Shown here: positions 22,717-34,452 of the stretch, one piece after another
Layout of the letters: the number at the start of each line of letters is the position of its first letter
Numbering within the stretch: the first letter of the stretch is position 1
Source: Pseudomonas sp. GM41(2012)
GTDB lineage: Bacteria; Pseudomonadota; Gammaproteobacteria; Pseudomonadales; Pseudomonadaceae
DNA length: 64,000 bases
Assembly (NCBI RefSeq): GCF_000282315.2
Contig: NZ_AKJN02000006.1
Location: forward strand, 1,798,001-1,862,000
Direction: 5' to 3'
Program-made: the position numbers and the translations under genes
Notes under the pieces: model-generated
What the model was told of the DNA's origin: nothing
What the model saw: the letters and a program-made list of their open reading frames with translations, nothing else
Database searches by the model: none

Positions 22717-24068
22717 CCCTGACTTCCTTCGGTCCAGCCAACCGCATCAAGCGGTCGGCCGAGACTCACCCGCTCACCTGGCGTCTGCGTGACGACGGCG
22801 AAGCTGTCTGGCTCGACGAGTACCAGGCCAAGAACGGTTACGCGGCTGCGCGCAAAGCCTTCGCCGACATGGCTCAGGACGACATCGTCCAGACCGTGAA
22901 GGACTCCGGTCTTAAAGGTCGCGGCGGTGCAGGCTTCCCCACTGGCGTTAAGTGGGGCCTGATGCCCAAAGACGAATCCATCAACATCCGCTACCTGCTG
23001 TGCAACGCGGACGAGATGGAACCGAACACCTGGAAAGACCGCATGTTGATGGAGCAACTGCCCCATCTGCTGATCGAAGGCATGCTGATCAGTGCTCGCG
23101 CGCTGAAAACCTACCGTGGCTACATCTTCCTGCGTGGCGAATACACCACCGCCGCCAAGCACCTGAACCGTGCCGTGGAAGAAGCCAAGGCAGCGGGCCT
23201 GCTGGGTAAAAACATTCTGGGCAGCGGCTTCGATTTCGAGCTGTTCGTCCACACCGGCGCCGGGCGTTACATCTGCGGTGAAGAAACCGCACTGATCAAC
23301 TCCCTCGAAGGCCGCCGCGCCAACCCGCGCTCCAAGCCGCCCTTCCCTGCCGCCGTTGGTGTGTGGGGCAAGCCGACTTGCGTGAACAACGTTGAAACCC
23401 TGTGCAACGTGCCGGCGATCATTGCCGACGGCGTGGACTGGTACAAATCGTTGGCGCGCGAAGGCAGTGAAGACATGGGCACCAAGCTCATGGGCTTCTC
23501 CGGCAAGGTCAAGAACCCGGGCCTGTGGGAATTGCCGTTCGGCGTCACCGGTCGCGAGTTGTTCGAAGACTACGCCGGCGGCATGCGCGACGGTTACAAA
23601 CTCAAGTGCTGGCAGCCTGGCGGCGCCGGTACCGGTTTCCTGTTGCCGGAACACCTCGACGCACAAATGTACGCCGGCGGCATCGCCAAAGTGGGCACCC
23701 GTATGGGTACCGGCCTGGCCATGGCGGTGGACGACAGCGTCAACATGGTTTCCCTGCTGCGCAACATGGAAGAGTTCTTCTCCCGCGAATCCTGCGGCTT
23801 CTGCACCCCGTGCCGTGACGGTTTGCCGTGGAGCGTCAAGCTTCTGCGCGCCATCGAGAACGGTGAAGGGCAAGCCGGCGATATCGAGACCCTGCTGGGT
23901 CTGGTCGGTTTCCTCGGCCCAGGCAAGACCTTCTGTGCTCACGCACCGGGCGCCGTGGAGCCGTTGGGCAGCGCAATCAAATACTTCCGCCATGAGTTCG
24001 AAGCCGGCATCGCGCCTACCAGCGCCGTCGTCCCGCCTCTGGCAAGGCCGATCGTAGTCGGCGCGTAA
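22713..24068 (+). CDS. nuoF: NADH-quinone oxidoreductase subunit F
   Basis: NADH-oxidising subunit with FMN and [4Fe-4S] cluster N3; 451 residues. The NADH/FMN loops [17 protein letters not shown] and [19 protein letters not shown] are complete, and the N3 cysteines are in [12 protein letters not shown] and [10 protein letters not shown]. The start overlaps nuoE by four bases. Unlike the other junctions, 137 bases with a stem-loop separate it from nuoG. Confidence 0.98.
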   Translation: MTLTSFGPANRIKRSAETHPLTWRLRDDGEAVWLDEYQAKNGYAAARKAFADMAQDDIVQTVKDSGLKGRGGAGFPTGVKWGLMPKDESINIRYLLCNADEMEPNTWKDRMLMEQLPHLLIEGMLISARALKTYRGYIFLRGEYTTAAKHLNRAVEEAKAAGLLGKNILGSGFDFELFVHTGAGRYICGEETALINSLEGRRANPRSKPPFPAAVGVWGKPTCVNNVETLCNVPAIIADGVDWYKSLAREGSEDMGTKLMGFSGKVKNPGLWELPFGVTGRELFEDYAGGMRDGYKLKCWQPGGAGTGFLLPEHLDAQMYAGGIAKVGTRMGTGLAMAVDDSVNMVSLLRNMEEFFSRESCGFCTPCRDGLPWSVKLLRAIENGEGQAGDIETLLGLVGFLGPGKTFCAHAPGAVEPLGSAIKYFRHEFEAGIAPTSAVVPPLARPIVVGA

Positions 24069-24077
24069 ACGCTTAAA

Positions 24078-24105
24078 AAAGCGAAGGGTCCGTGCCCTTC
24101 GCTTT
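24078..24105 (+). terminator. Hairpin between nuoF and nuoG, possible attenuator
   Basis: AAAGCGAAGGG and CCCTTCGCTTT form an 11-base perfect stem with a six-base loop ten bases after the nuoF stop. Only three T are present at the 3' side and all lie in the stem, so it is a weak terminator at best. It may instead protect a processed 3' end or tune expression of nuoG-N. Confidence 0.55.
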
Positions 24106-24205
24106 GTCGTGTGATGACGCCTTTAACGGCTGTGTTGATTCACGCGAATAACAAGATTCCATTAGCCACGCCCGCTGACACCGGGCCAACGAAGAACTTT
24201 GAACC

Positions 24206-26920
24206 ATGGCCACTATCCACGTAGACGGCAAAGAGCTCGAAGTCGATGGGGCAGACAACCTGTTACAGGCATGTCTGTCGCTAGGCCTCGATATCCCTTA
24301 TTTCTGCTGGCACCCCGCCCTTGGCAGCGTTGGCGCTTGCCGCCAGTGCGCGGTCAAGCAGTACACCGACGAGAACGACAAGCGTGGTCGGATCGTCATG
24401 TCGTGCATGACCCCCGCCACCGACGGCAGCTGGATCTCCATCGACGACGAAGAAGCGAAAGTGTTTCGCGCCAGCGTCGTTGAATGGCTGATGACCAACC
24501 ACCCTCACGACTGCCCGGTCTGTGAAGAAGGCGGTCACTGCCACCTGCAAGACATGACGGTGATGACCGGCCACAACGAGCGCCGTTACCGCTTCACCAA
24601 GCGTACTCACCAGAACCAGCAACTGGGCCCGTTCATTTCCCACGAAATGAACCGCTGCATCGCTTGCTACCGCTGCGTGCGCTTCTATAAGGACTACGCC
24701 GGCGGCACCGACCTCGGTGTGTTCGGCGCCCACGACAACGTGTACTTCGGTCGCGTTGAAGACGGCACCCTGGAAAGCGAGTTCTCCGGCAACCTCACCG
24801 AGGTCTGCCCGACCGGTGTGTTCACCGACAAGACTCACTCCGAGCGCTACAACCGCAAGTGGGACATGCAGTTCTCGCCGAGCATCTGCCATGGCTGCTC
24901 CAGCGGTTGCAACATCTCCCCAGGCGAGCGTTACGGTGAACTGCGTCGTATCGAAAACCGTTTCAACGGTTCGGTAAACCAGTACTTCCTGTGCGACCGT
25001 GGCCGCTTCGGCTATGGCTACGTCAACCGCAAGGATCGCCCGCGTCAGGCATTGCTGGCCAACGGCGCCAAGCTGACCCTCGACGAAGCGCTGGATAAAG
25101 CCGCCGATCTGCTACGCGGTCGCAACATCGTAGGTATCGGTTCGCCGCGTGCCAGCCTCGAAAGCAACTACGCGTTGCGCGAACTGGTCGGTGCCGAGCA
25201 CTTCTACTCCGGTATCGAAGCCGCTGAGCTGGAACGCATTCGTCTGGTCATGCAGGTGCTGAAAGACAGCCCGCTGCCGATCCCGAACATGCGCGACATC
25301 GAAGACCACGACGCGATCTTCGTCCTCGGTGAAGACCTGACCCAGACTGCTGCGCGCATGGCCCTGTCCCTGCGTCAATCGGTCAAAGGCAAAGCCGAAG
25401 ACATGGCCGACGCCATGCGCGTTCAGCCTTGGCTCGACGCCGCCGTGAAGAACATCGGTCAGAACGCGCTGAACCCGCTGTTCATCGCCAGCCTGGCTGA
25501 AACCAAGCTCGACGACATCGCTGAAGAATGCGTACACGCTGCGCCAGACGACCTGGCCCGCATCGGTTTCGCCGTGGCTCACGCCCTCGACGCCAGCGCG
25601 CCTGCCGTTGAAGGCCTGGACGCTGAAGCTCTTGAGCTGGCCAAGCGCATTGCCGACGCCCTGCTCGCCGCCAAGCGTCCGCTGATCATTGCCGGCACCT
25701 CGCTGGGTTCCAAGGCGCTGATCGAAGCCGCGGCCAACATCGCCAAAGCCCTGAAGCTGCGCGAGAAGAACGGTTCCATCAGCCTGATCGTGCCAGAGGC
25801 CAACAGCCTCGGCCTGGCCATGCTCGGTGGCGACTCGGTCGATGCCGCGCTGCAAGCCGTGATCGACGGTAAAGCTGACGCCATCGTCGTGCTGGAAAAC
25901 GATCTGTACACCCGTACCGACAAAACCAAGGTCGATGCTGCCCTGAACGCCGCGAAAGTGCTGATCGTGGCGGACCATCAGAAGACCGCCACCAGCGATC
26001 GCGCGCACCTGGTTCTGCCAGCCGCCAGCTTCGCTGAAGGCGACGGTACGCTGGTCAGCCAGGAAGGCCGCGCCCAGCGCTTCTTCCAGGTCTTCGACCC
26101 GACTTACCTCGACGCAAGCATCATGGTTCACGAAGGCTGGCGCTGGCTGCATGCCCTGCGCGCGACCCTGTTGAACCAGCCGATCGACTGGACCCAACTG
26201 GACCACGTCACCGCTGCCTGTGCCGCAAGCACTCCGCAACTGGCCGGCATCGTCAGCGCTGCACCGTCCGCCGCGTTCCGCATCAAAGGCCTGAAACTGG
26301 CTCGCGAACCGCTGCGTTACTCCGGTCGTACCGCCATGCGCGCCGACATCAGCGTGCACGAGCCGCGTACTTCCCAGGATAACGACACCGCGTTCTCGTT
26401 CTCCATGGAAGGTTACTCGGGCTCGGTCGAACCGCGTCAGCAAGTGCCATTCGCCTGGTCTCCGGGCTGGAACTCGCCGCAAGCCTGGAACAAGTTCCAG
26501 GACGAAGTCGGTGGTCACATCCGCGCTGGCGACCCGGGCACCCGCCTGATCGAAAGCACCGGTGACTCGCTGAACTGGTTCGCCAGTGTTCCGCGCGCGT
26601 TCAACCCGGCTCCAGGCACCTGGCAGGTTGTGCCGTTCTTCCACCTGTTCGGCAGCGAAGAGAACTCTTCCAAAGCCGCACCGGTTCAGGAACGCATCCC
26701 GGCCGCTTACGTGTCGCTGGCCAAATCCGAAGCCGACCGTCTGGGCGTCAATGAGGGCGCCCTGCTGAGCTTGAGCGTGGCTGGCCAGACCCTGCGTCTG
26801 CCGCTGCGCATCAACGAAGAGCTGGGTGCCGGTCTGGTCGCATTGCCGGCCGGTATCTCCGGCATTCCGCCAGCGATCTTTGGCAAATCCGTTGACGGTC
26901 TGCAGGAGGCAGCTCAATGA
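24206..26920 (+). CDS. nuoG: NADH-quinone oxidoreductase subunit G
   Basis: Largest peripheral-arm subunit, 904 residues. The N-terminal ferredoxin domain holds N1b ([20 protein letters not shown], then SCMTP), followed by the histidine-coordinated N5 segment ([16 protein letters not shown]), and N4 ([11 protein letters not shown] ... CPTG). The extra cluster N7 found in E. coli-type enzymes is supported by [14 protein letters not shown] with a distant cysteine in YFLCDRGR. The rest is a molybdopterin-oxidoreductase-like fold with no cofactor. The TGA overlaps the nuoH ATG. The Shine-Dalgarno is a weak GAAGAA. Confidence 0.98.
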   Translation: MATIHVDGKELEVDGADNLLQACLSLGLDIPYFCWHPALGSVGACRQCAVKQYTDENDKRGRIVMSCMTPATDGSWISIDDEEAKVFRASVVEWLMTNHPHDCPVCEEGGHCHLQDMTVMTGHNERRYRFTKRTHQNQQLGPFISHEMNRCIACYRCVRFYKDYAGGTDLGVFGAHDNVYFGRVEDGTLESEFSGNLTEVCPTGVFTDKTHSERYNRKWDMQFSPSICHGCSSGCNISPGERYGELRRIENRFNGSVNQYFLCDRGRFGYGYVNRKDRPRQALLANGAKLTLDEALDKAADLLRGRNIVGIGSPRASLESNYALRELVGAEHFYSGIEAAELERIRLVMQVLKDSPLPIPNMRDIEDHDAIFVLGEDLTQTAARMALSLRQSVKGKAEDMADAMRVQPWLDAAVKNIGQNALNPLFIASLAETKLDDIAEECVHAAPDDLARIGFAVAHALDASAPAVEGLDAEALELAKRIADALLAAKRPLIIAGTSLGSKALIEAAANIAKALKLREKNGSISLIVPEANSLGLAMLGGDSVDAALQAVIDGKADAIVVLENDLYTRTDKTKVDAALNAAKVLIVADHQKTATSDRAHLVLPAASFAEGDGTLVSQEGRAQRFFQVFDPTYLDASIMVHEGWRWLHALRATLLNQPIDWTQLDHVTAACAASTPQLAGIVSAAPSAAFRIKGLKLAREPLRYSGRTAMRADISVHEPRTSQDNDTAFSFSMEGYSGSVEPRQQVPFAWSPGWNSPQAWNKFQDEVGGHIRAGDPGTRLIESTGDSLNWFASVPRAFNPAPGTWQVVPFFHLFGSEENSSKAAPVQERIPAAYVSLAKSEADRLGVNEGALLSLSVAGQTLRLPLRINEELGAGLVALPAGISGIPPAIFGKSVDGLQEAAQ

Positions 26921-27924
26921 CCTGGTTCACGCCTGAAGTGATTGACGTGATCATCGCGGTCCTCAAGGCCATCGTGATTCTGCTCGCCGTCGTGGTGTGC
27001 GGCGCGCTGCTGAGCTGGGTCGAGCGTCGTTTGCTCGCCCTCTGGCAGGACCGTTACGGTCCGAACCGCGTCGGCCCGTTCGGCGCGTTCCAGATCGCGG
27101 CCGACATGATCAAGATGTTCTTCAAGGAAGACTGGACCCCGCCGTTCGCCGACAAAGTGATCTTCACGTTGGCGCCGGTCGTGGCCATGAGCGCCTTGCT
27201 GATTGCCTTCGCGATCATCCCGATCACCCCGACCTGGGGTGTGGCGGACATCAACATCGGCATTCTGTTCTTCTTCGCCATGGCCGGTCTGTCGGTCTAC
27301 GCGGTGCTGTTCGCCGGCTGGTCGAGTAACAACAAGTTCGCCCTGCTGGGCAGCTTGCGGGCCTCGGCACAAACCGTGTCGTACGAAGTGTTCATGGGCC
27401 TGTCGCTGATGGGCATCGTGATCCAGGTCGGCTCGTTCAACATGCGCGACATCGTTGAATACCAGGCGCAGAACCTGTGGTTCGTCATTCCGCAGATCTT
27501 CGGTTTCCTGACCTTCTTCATTGCTGGCGTCGCCGTGACTCACCGTCACCCGTTCGACCAGCCGGAAGCGGAGCAGGAACTGGCCGACGGTTACCACATT
27601 GAATACGCCGGCATGAAATGGGGCATGTTCTTCGTCGGTGAGTACATCGGCATCGTGTTGATTTCGGCGCTGCTGGTGACGTTGTTCTTCGGTGGCTGGC
27701 ACGGTCCGTTCGGCATTCTGCCGCAGATCCCGTTCATCTGGTTCGCACTGAAAACCGCGTTCTTCATCATGTTCTTCATCCTGCTGCGCGCCTCGATTCC
27801 GCGCCCACGGTATGACCAAGTGATGGATTTCAGCTGGAAGTTCTGCCTGCCGCTGACCCTCGTCAACATGCTGGTGACCGCTGCGATCGTGTTGCTCAAC
27901 ACGCCCGCCGTCGCGGCTCAGTGA
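26917..27924 (+). CDS. nuoH: NADH-quinone oxidoreductase subunit H
   Basis: Membrane subunit of 335 residues at the junction of the two arms; its helices form most of the quinone chamber and link quinone reduction to proton pumping. Conserved segments seen are [20 protein letters not shown], the charged loop [19 protein letters not shown], and [15 protein letters not shown]. About eight transmembrane segments are apparent. The start overlaps nuoG by four bases. Confidence 0.98.
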   Translation: MTWFTPEVIDVIIAVLKAIVILLAVVVCGALLSWVERRLLALWQDRYGPNRVGPFGAFQIAADMIKMFFKEDWTPPFADKVIFTLAPVVAMSALLIAFAIIPITPTWGVADINIGILFFFAMAGLSVYAVLFAGWSSNNKFALLGSLRASAQTVSYEVFMGLSLMGIVIQVGSFNMRDIVEYQAQNLWFVIPQIFGFLTFFIAGVAVTHRHPFDQPEAEQELADGYHIEYAGMKWGMFFVGEYIGIVLISALLVTLFFGGWHGPFGILPQIPFIWFALKTAFFIMFFILLRASIPRPRYDQVMDFSWKFCLPLTLVNMLVTAAIVLLNTPAVAAQ

Positions 27925-27936
27925 GGATAGAGAATC

Positions 27937-28482
27937 ATGAAGTACATATTTGACATCGTGCATGGCTTCTTCACCCAGCTTCGCAGCCTGGTGATGATCT
28001 TCGGCCACGCCTTCCGCAAGCGCGACACGCTGCAATACCCGGAAGAGGCGGTGTACCTGCCGCCGCGCTTCCGTGGCCGTATCGTGCTGACCCGCGACCC
28101 CGACGGCGAAGAGCGCTGTGTAGCCTGCAACCTGTGCGCCGTGGCCTGCCCGGTCGGTTGCATCTCGCTGCAGAAAGCTGAAACCGAAGACGGTCGCTGG
28201 TACCCGGACTTCTTCCGCATCAACTTCTCGCGCTGCATTTTCTGCGGCCTCTGCGAGGAAGCCTGCCCGACCACCGCGATCCAGCTGACACCGGATTTCG
28301 AGATGGCCGAGTTCAAACGTCAGGACCTGGTGTACGAGAAAGAAGATCTTTTGATCTCCGGCCCCGGCAAAAACCCTGATTACAACTTCTATCGTGTTGC
28401 AGGTATGGCGATTGCCGGGAAGCCGAAAGGCTCCGCGCAGAATGAAGCCCAGCCGATCAACGTGAAGAGCTTGCTGCCTTAA
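27937..28482 (+). CDS. nuoI: NADH-quinone oxidoreductase subunit I
   Basis: Ferredoxin-like subunit of 181 residues with two [4Fe-4S] clusters, N6a and N6b, passing electrons from NuoG towards NuoB. The two CxxCxxCxxxC sets are [15 protein letters not shown] and [15 protein letters not shown]. The amphipathic N-terminal helix (about 1-25) lies on the membrane. It starts 12 bases after nuoH with AGGATAG upstream. Confidence 0.98.
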   Translation: MKYIFDIVHGFFTQLRSLVMIFGHAFRKRDTLQYPEEAVYLPPRFRGRIVLTRDPDGEERCVACNLCAVACPVGCISLQKAETEDGRWYPDFFRINFSRCIFCGLCEEACPTTAIQLTPDFEMAEFKRQDLVYEKEDLLISGPGKNPDYNFYRVAGMAIAGKPKGSAQNEAQPINVKSLLP

Positions 28483-28491
28483 GGAAGAAAG

Positions 28492-28995
28492 ATGGAATTC
28501 GCTTTCTATTTCGCATCGGGTATCGCGGTTGTGTCCACGCTTCGCGTGATCACCAACACCAACCCTGTGCACGCCCTGCTCTACCTGATCATTTCGCTGA
28601 TTGCCGTGGCGATGACGTTTTTCGCCCTCGGCGCACCGTTTGCCGGTGTGCTGGAAGTGATCGCCTACGCTGGCGCCATCATGGTGCTGTTCGTGTTCGT
28701 GGTGATGATGCTGAACCTGGGCCCGGCCTCGGTTCAGCAAGAGCGCGTCTGGCTCAAGCCCGGTATCTGGCTCGGCCCGGTCGCGCTCGGCACCCTGCTG
28801 CTGGTTGAACTGCTGTACGTGCTGTTCAGCCACGACAGCGGCCAGGCCATCGGCCACACCACCGTAGACGCCAAGGCCGTGGGCATCAGCCTGTTCGGTC
28901 CTTATCTGCTGGTGGTCGAACTCGCCTCGATGCTGCTGCTCGCCGCAGCCGTCACGGCGTTCCACTTGGGCCGCAACGAAGCCAAGGAGCAATGA
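28492..28995 (+). CDS. nuoJ: NADH-quinone oxidoreductase subunit J
   Basis: Antiporter-adjacent membrane subunit of 167 residues with five predicted helices. The conserved helix-3 region ([20 protein letters not shown]), whose pi-bulge changes conformation during turnover, is intact. AAGGAAGAAAG gives a strong ribosome site. The stop codon is followed two bases later by the nuoK start. Confidence 0.98.
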   Translation: MEFAFYFASGIAVVSTLRVITNTNPVHALLYLIISLIAVAMTFFALGAPFAGVLEVIAYAGAIMVLFVFVVMMLNLGPASVQQERVWLKPGIWLGPVALGTLLLVELLYVLFSHDSGQAIGHTTVDAKAVGISLFGPYLLVVELASMLLLAAAVTAFHLGRNEAKEQ

Positions 28996-28997
28996 CG

Positions 28998-29306
28998 ATG
29001 CCTGCTATCCCTATGGAGCATGGTCTGGCGGTCGCCGGCATCCTGTTCTGCCTCGGTCTGGTCGGCCTGATGGTCCGCCGCAACATTCTCTTCGTGCTGA
29101 TGAGCCTGGAGGTCATGATGAATGCCTCCGCACTGGCCTTCATCGTTGCCGGTAGCCGCTGGGCGCAGCCGGATGGACAGATCATGTTCATCCTGGTGAT
29201 CAGCCTGGCAGCCGCCGAGGCCAGTATTGGCCTGGCGATTCTGTTGCAGCTGTATCGCCGCTTCCACACTCTCGATATCGACGCTGCCAGCGAGATGCGC
29301 GGATGA
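28998..29306 (+). CDS. nuoK: NADH-quinone oxidoreductase subunit K
   Basis: Small three-helix proton-channel subunit of 102 residues, related to MrpC. The functional glutamates lie in [17 protein letters not shown] and in the third helix region ([14 protein letters not shown]). ATG 28998 is preferred over ATG 28992 (which overlaps the nuoJ stop) because AGGAG is eight bases before the former but only two before the latter, and the family begins MxAIPxEHGL. It overlaps nuoL as ATGA. Confidence 0.97.
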   Translation: MPAIPMEHGLAVAGILFCLGLVGLMVRRNILFVLMSLEVMMNASALAFIVAGSRWAQPDGQIMFILVISLAAAEASIGLAILLQLYRRFHTLDIDAASEMRG

Positions 29307-31156
29307 ATCTTCTCTATCTGACTTTCGTATTCCCTCTCATAGGTTTCCTGCTGCTGGCGTTCTCACGCGGCCGCCTCTCGGAAAACCTGTCGGCGCTGAT
29401 CGGCGTCGGCTCCATTGGTCTGTCGGCCATCGTCACGGCTTATGTGATCTGGCAATTCAACGTCGCTCCACCTGAAGGTGGTCACTACACCATGGTGTTG
29501 TGGCAGTGGATGGCGGTGGAAGGCTTTACGCCTAACTTCGCGCTGTACCTGGATGGTCTGTCCCTGACCATGCTCGGTGTGGTGGTCGGCGTCGGCTTCC
29601 TGATCCACCTGTTCGCGTCCTGGTACATGCGCGGTGAAGCCGGTTACTCGCGCTTCTTCGCCTACACCAACCTGTTTATCGCCAGCATGCTGTTCCTGGT
29701 CCTGGGCGATAACCTGTTGTTCCTGTACTTCGGTTGGGAAGGCGTGGGCCTGTGCTCGTACCTGTTGATCGGTTTCTACTACAGCAACCGCAACAACGGT
29801 AACGCGGCACTCAAAGCCTTCATCGTCACCCGGATCGGCGACGTGTTCATGGCCATCGGCCTGTTCATCCTGTTCGCGCAACTGGGCACGCTGAACATCC
29901 AGGAACTGCTGGTGCTGGCACCGCAGAAATTCCAGGCTGGCGACTTCTGGATGGTCATGGCGACCCTGATGCTGCTGGGCGGCGCTGTCGGTAAATCCGC
30001 GCAACTGCCGCTGCAAACCTGGCTGGCGGACGCGATGGCCGGTCCTACTCCGGTTTCGGCACTGATCCACGCCGCAACCATGGTGACCGCCGGTGTCTAC
30101 CTGATCGCCCGTACTCACGGCCTGTTTTCCCTGGCGCCGGATATCCTGCACCTGGTTGGCGTTGTCGGCGGTGTGACCCTGGTACTCGCCGGTTTTGCCG
30201 CACTGGTTCAGACCGACATCAAACGAATCCTCGCCTACTCGACCATGAGCCAGATCGGCTACATGTTCCTGGCGCTGGGCGTTGGTGCCTGGGATGGCGC
30301 GATCTTCCACCTGATGACCCACGCCTTCTTCAAGGCGCTGCTGTTCCTTGCATCCGGCTCGGTGATCGTTGCCTGCCACCACGAGCAGAACATCTTCAAG
30401 ATGGGCGGCCTGTGGAAGAAACTGCCGCTGGCCTACGCCAGCTTCATCGTCGGTGGTGCCGCTCTGGCAGCCCTGCCACTGGTGACCGCAGGCTTCTACT
30501 CCAAGGACGAAATCCTCTGGGAAGCGTTCGCCAGCGGCAACCACGGTCTGCTGTACGCAGGTCTGGTCGGTGCGTTCATGACTTCGCTGTACACCTTCCG
30601 CCTGATCTTCATCGCGTTCCACGGTGAAGTGAAAACCGAAGCGCACGCCGGTCACGGCATCGCTCACTGGCTGCCACTGTCGGTGCTGATCGTATTGTCT
30701 ACCGCCATTGGCGCGATGATCGTTCCACCGCTGCACGGTGTGCTGCCGGAAAGCGTCGGTCATGCCGGCGGCGAAGCCAAGCACAGTCTGGAAATCGCGT
30801 CGGGCGCCATCGCCCTGTCCGGTATCCTGCTGGCCGCGCTGCTGTTCCTCGGCAAGCGTCGTTTCGTCACTGCAATCGCCAACAGCGGCATCGGCCGCTT
30901 CCTTTCGGCCTGGTGGTTCGCTGCCTGGGGCTTCGACTGGATCTACGACAAACTGTTCGTCAAGCCATACCTTGCGATCAGCCACGTACTGCGCAGAGAC
31001 CCGCTCGACCAGACCATCGGTCTGATCCCGCGTATGGCCAAAGGCGGTCACACCGCCCTGAGCCGTACCGAAACCGGTCAACTGCGTTGGTACGCGGCAT
31101 CGATGGCAGCCGGCTCCGTGCTGGTCATCGGCGCCATCGTGCTGGTAGCGGTCTGA
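29303..31156 (+). CDS. nuoL: NADH-quinone oxidoreductase subunit L
   Basis: Distal Mrp-antiporter-like proton pump subunit, 617 residues. The core segments [20 protein letters not shown] (key glutamate), [20 protein letters not shown] (key lysine side), and [16 protein letters not shown] are intact. The long C-terminal lateral helix expected after about residue 530 is present in the final 90 residues. The start overlaps nuoK by four bases. A 40-base gap containing a 13-codon open frame separates it from nuoM. Confidence 0.98.
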   Translation: MNLLYLTFVFPLIGFLLLAFSRGRLSENLSALIGVGSIGLSAIVTAYVIWQFNVAPPEGGHYTMVLWQWMAVEGFTPNFALYLDGLSLTMLGVVVGVGFLIHLFASWYMRGEAGYSRFFAYTNLFIASMLFLVLGDNLLFLYFGWEGVGLCSYLLIGFYYSNRNNGNAALKAFIVTRIGDVFMAIGLFILFAQLGTLNIQELLVLAPQKFQAGDFWMVMATLMLLGGAVGKSAQLPLQTWLADAMAGPTPVSALIHAATMVTAGVYLIARTHGLFSLAPDILHLVGVVGGVTLVLAGFAALVQTDIKRILAYSTMSQIGYMFLALGVGAWDGAIFHLMTHAFFKALLFLASGSVIVACHHEQNIFKMGGLWKKLPLAYASFIVGGAALAALPLVTAGFYSKDEILWEAFASGNHGLLYAGLVGAFMTSLYTFRLIFIAFHGEVKTEAHAGHGIAHWLPLSVLIVLSTAIGAMIVPPLHGVLPESVGHAGGEAKHSLEIASGAIALSGILLAALLFLGKRRFVTAIANSGIGRFLSAWWFAAWGFDWIYDKLFVKPYLAISHVLRRDPLDQTIGLIPRMAKGGHTALSRTETGQLRWYAASMAAGSVLVIGAIVLVAV

Positions 31157-31196
31157 ATATGAACCTTGCGAACTTGCGAAAGGAATTGAGCCCGTC

Positions 31197-32729
31197 ATGA
31201 TTCTGCCTTGGCTAATCCTGATCCCCTTCATCGGCGGCCTGCTGTGCTGGATGGGTGAGCGCTTCGGCGCTACCCTCCCCCGCTGGATTGCGCTGATCAC
31301 CATGTCCCTGTTGCTCTCCCTCGGCCTCTGGCTGTGGGCCAACGGTGACTATTCACTTGCCCCGGCGCCTGGCGCCGACCCGACCTGGGTGCTTGAGTTC
31401 AAGCATGTCTGGATCCAGCGTTTCGGCATCAGCGTGCACCTGGCCCTCGACGGCCTGTCGCTGCTGATGATCATGCTGACCGGTCTGCTGGGTGTTCTCT
31501 CGGTACTGTGTTCGTGGAAAGAGATTCAACGTCATGTTGGCTTCTTCCACCTGAACCTGATGTGGATCCTGGGCGGTGTCGTCGGCGTGTTCCTCGCCCT
31601 CGACCTGTTCATGTTCTTCTTCTTCTGGGAAATGATGCTGGTGCCGATGTACTTCCTCATCGCGCTCTGGGGTCACAGTTCTTCGGACGGCAAGAAAACC
31701 CGGATCTACGCAGCGACCAAGTTCTTCATCTTCACTCAGGCGTCCGGCCTGATCATGTTGGTGGCGATCCTGGGTCTGGTTCTGGTCAACTTCAACGACA
31801 CCGGCGTAATTACCTTCAACTACGCCGACCTGTTGAAAACCAAGATGTCGCTGACCACCGAGTACATCCTGATGCTCGGTTTCTTCATCGCTTTCGCGGT
31901 GAAGCTGCCAGTGGTGCCGTTCCACTCCTGGTTGCCTGACGCTCACGCCCAGGCGCCAACAGCGGGTTCGGTCGACCTGGCCGGTATCTTGCTGAAAACC
32001 GCTGCTTACGGTCTGCTGCGCTTCGCCCTGCCGCTGTTCCCGAATGCGTCGGCCGAGTTTGCGCCGTTCGCCATGACCCTCGGTCTGATCGGGATCTTCT
32101 ACGGTGCGTTCCTGGCGTTCGCACAAACTGACATCAAGCGTCTGGTCGCGTACTCCAGCGTTTCGCACATGGGCTTCGTGCTGATCGGCATCTACTCCGG
32201 CAGCCAACTGGCGCTGCAGGGCGCGGTGATGCAGATGCTCGCGCACGGCCTGTCGGCCGCGGCACTCTTTATCCTGTGTGGCCAGCTCTACGAGCGCACT
32301 CACACTCGCGACATGCGTGAAATGGGTGGCCTGTGGTCGAAAATCGCCTACCTGCCAGGCGTCAGCCTGTTCTTCGCGGCGGCCTCCCTGGGCTTGCCGG
32401 CGACCGGTAACTTCGTCGGCGAATTCCTGATCCTGATCGGCACGTTCCCTGCCGCCCCATGGATCACTATCATCGCGACGTCCGGTCTGGTGTTCGGTTC
32501 GGTCTACTCGCTGATCATGATTCACCGTGCCTACTTCGGCGCGTCCAAATCGGACGCGGTGATGCATGGTATGGACGGTCGCGAACTGATCATGGTGGTC
32601 GGTCTGGCGGCACTGCTGATTTACATCGGCGTGTACCCGCAGCCGTTCCTCGACACCTCTGCCGCGACGATGCATGGCGTGCAGCAGTGGCTCGGCACCG
32701 CCTTCACTCAACTCGCTTCGGCCCGGTAA
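31197..32729 (+). CDS. nuoM: NADH-quinone oxidoreductase subunit M
   Basis: Antiporter-like proton-pumping subunit of 510 residues with about 14 helices. The proton-channel glutamate lies in [20 protein letters not shown], and the lysine segment is [18 protein letters not shown]; the further conserved block [19 protein letters not shown] is present. ATG 31197 overlaps by ATGA with the stop of a 13-codon open frame that begins at 31159. GAAAGGAA lies about ten bases upstream. Confidence 0.98.
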   Translation: MILPWLILIPFIGGLLCWMGERFGATLPRWIALITMSLLLSLGLWLWANGDYSLAPAPGADPTWVLEFKHVWIQRFGISVHLALDGLSLLMIMLTGLLGVLSVLCSWKEIQRHVGFFHLNLMWILGGVVGVFLALDLFMFFFFWEMMLVPMYFLIALWGHSSSDGKKTRIYAATKFFIFTQASGLIMLVAILGLVLVNFNDTGVITFNYADLLKTKMSLTTEYILMLGFFIAFAVKLPVVPFHSWLPDAHAQAPTAGSVDLAGILLKTAAYGLLRFALPLFPNASAEFAPFAMTLGLIGIFYGAFLAFAQTDIKRLVAYSSVSHMGFVLIGIYSGSQLALQGAVMQMLAHGLSAAALFILCGQLYERTHTRDMREMGGLWSKIAYLPGVSLFFAAASLGLPATGNFVGEFLILIGTFPAAPWITIIATSGLVFGSVYSLIMIHRAYFGASKSDAVMHGMDGRELIMVVGLAALLIYIGVYPQPFLDTSAATMHGVQQWLGTAFTQLASAR

Positions 32730-32736
32730 GAGCGCT

Positions 32737-34200
32737 ATGGAATTCACGACTCAACACTTTATCGCGCTTGCGCCGTTGTTGATCACCAGCGCCACGATCA
32801 TCGTGGTGATGCTGGCGATCGCCTGGCGCCGCAACCACTCGCAGACCTTCCTGATTTCCGTGGCGGGTCTGAACCTGGCGTTGCTGTCGATCCTGCCAGC
32901 CCTGAAAGTCGCGCCTCTGGCCGTGACTCCACTGCTGCAGATCGACACCTTCGCTTGCTTGTACATGGCGCTGATCCTGGTCGCCACCCTCGCTTGTGTG
33001 ACCCTCGCCCACGCCTACCTCGGCGATGGCGGTTCGGGTTACCCGGGCAACCGTGAAGAACTTTACCTGCTGATCCTGATGGCCGCCGCCGGTGGCCTGG
33101 TACTGGTCAGCGCGCAGCACCTGGCCGGGTTGTTCATCGGTCTGGAACTGCTCTCGGTACCGGTCTACGGTCTGGTGGCTTACGCCTTCTTCAACAAGCG
33201 TTCGCTGGAAGCCGGTATCAAGTACATGGTGCTGTCGGCCGCCGGTTCCGCGTTCCTGTTGTTCGGTATGGCACTGCTGTATGCCGACTCCGGTAGCCTG
33301 AGCTTCGTCGGTATCGGCCAGGCCCTGGCGGCCACCGGCCTGCCAAGCTCGCTGGCGCAACTGGGCCTGGGCATGATGCTGATCGGTCTGGCGTTCAAGC
33401 TGTCGCTGGTACCGTTCCACCTCTGGACCCCGGACGTTTACGAAGGTGCTCCGGCACCGGTAGCTGCGTTCCTGGCCACCGCTTCGAAAGTGGCGGTGTT
33501 TGCGGTGATGGTGCGTCTGTTCCAGATCTCGCCAGCCGCAAGCAGCGGTGTCCTGAGCGACGTGCTGACCATCATCGCCATCGCGTCGATCCTGTTCGGT
33601 AACCTGCTGGCACTGACCCAGAGCAACCTCAAGCGTCTGCTGGGTTACTCGTCCATCGCTCACTTCGGTTACCTGCTGATCGCCCTGGTGGCGAGCAAGG
33701 GTCTGGCCGTGGAAGCCATCGGCGTGTACCTGGTCACCTACGTGATCACCAGCCTCGGCGCGTTCGGCGTGATCACGCTGATGTCCTCGCCGTACAACGG
33801 CCGTGACGCGGATGCCCTGTACGAATACCGCGGCCTGTTCTGGCGCCGTCCGTACCTGACCGCCGTACTGACCGTAATGATGCTGTCCCTGGCCGGTATC
33901 CCGCTGACCGCGGGCTTCATCGGCAAGTTCTACATCATCGCTACCGGCGTCGAGTCGCACCAATGGTGGCTGGTCGGTTCCCTGGTACTGGGCAGCGCCA
34001 TCGGCGTCTTCTACTACCTGCGTGTGATGGTCACCCTGTTCCTGATCGAACCGAACCTGCGTCGCCACGATGCGCAACTGCACTGGGAACAGCGTGCAGG
34101 CGGCGTGATGCTGCTGGCGATCGCTGCACTGGCGTTCTTCCTTGGGCTGTATCCACAGCCGTTGCTGGTGCTGGTTCAGCAGGCAGGGTTGGCGGGTTGA
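32737..34200 (+). CDS. nuoN: NADH-quinone oxidoreductase subunit N
   Basis: Third antiporter-like subunit, 487 residues. The channel glutamate lies in [19 protein letters not shown] and the lysine segment in [37 protein letters not shown] completes the proton-relay pattern. ATG 32737 has AAGAG upstream; the longer frame reaching back into nuoM is ignored. It ends the complete nuoA-B-CD-E-F-G-H-I-J-K-L-M-N operon and is followed by a strong terminator. Confidence 0.98.
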   Translation: MEFTTQHFIALAPLLITSATIIVVMLAIAWRRNHSQTFLISVAGLNLALLSILPALKVAPLAVTPLLQIDTFACLYMALILVATLACVTLAHAYLGDGGSGYPGNREELYLLILMAAAGGLVLVSAQHLAGLFIGLELLSVPVYGLVAYAFFNKRSLEAGIKYMVLSAAGSAFLLFGMALLYADSGSLSFVGIGQALAATGLPSSLAQLGLGMMLIGLAFKLSLVPFHLWTPDVYEGAPAPVAAFLATASKVAVFAVMVRLFQISPAASSGVLSDVLTIIAIASILFGNLLALTQSNLKRLLGYSSIAHFGYLLIALVASKGLAVEAIGVYLVTYVITSLGAFGVITLMSSPYNGRDADALYEYRGLFWRRPYLTAVLTVMMLSLAGIPLTAGFIGKFYIIATGVESHQWWLVGSLVLGSAIGVFYYLRVMVTLFLIEPNLRRHDAQLHWEQRAGGVMLLAIAALAFFLGLYPQPLLVLVQQAGLAG

Positions 34201-34227
34201 TCGCTTAAGCGACACTTGGTAGAAAAC

Positions 34228-34255
34228 AGAAACGGCACCTTCGGGTGCCGTTTTT
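34228..34255 (+). terminator. Terminator of the nuo operon
   Basis: AAACGGCACC and GGTGCCGTTT pair around a TTCG tetraloop and are followed by TT. It is a near twin of the hairpin at 35141-35165. Confidence 0.92.
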
Positions 34256-34401
34256 GCGTTTTGGGAGATCTCACTCCAGCCTCTCCCCTCTCCTCCTGCA
34301 TATCCAGAATAGCCTCGCGGGTGAATCAGCCGCGTCCTACATCCCCTTCCCTGCCTTCGACTTAACGTAATGACCTGACCGAATTGGCAGGAACAGAAAC
34401 C

Positions 34402-34429
34402 TTGACCTATTCGATTCTTGTGATAGAAA
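34402..34429 (+). promoter_or_regulatory. Candidate promoter of the toxin-antitoxin pair
   Basis: TTGACC at 34402-34407 and TAGAAA at 34424-34429 are 16 bases apart and lie about 25 bases before the toxin start codon. The -10 is weak, with a TG three bases upstream. Confidence 0.4.
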
Positions 34430-34452
34430 TATACGCAGGTAACGTACAGAAC

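Noticed and set aside
26914..28992. 692-codon minus-strand frame opposite nuoH-nuoJ
   Set aside because: The translation is low-complexity (rich in H, Q, E, R and G), as expected from the complement of membrane-protein genes.
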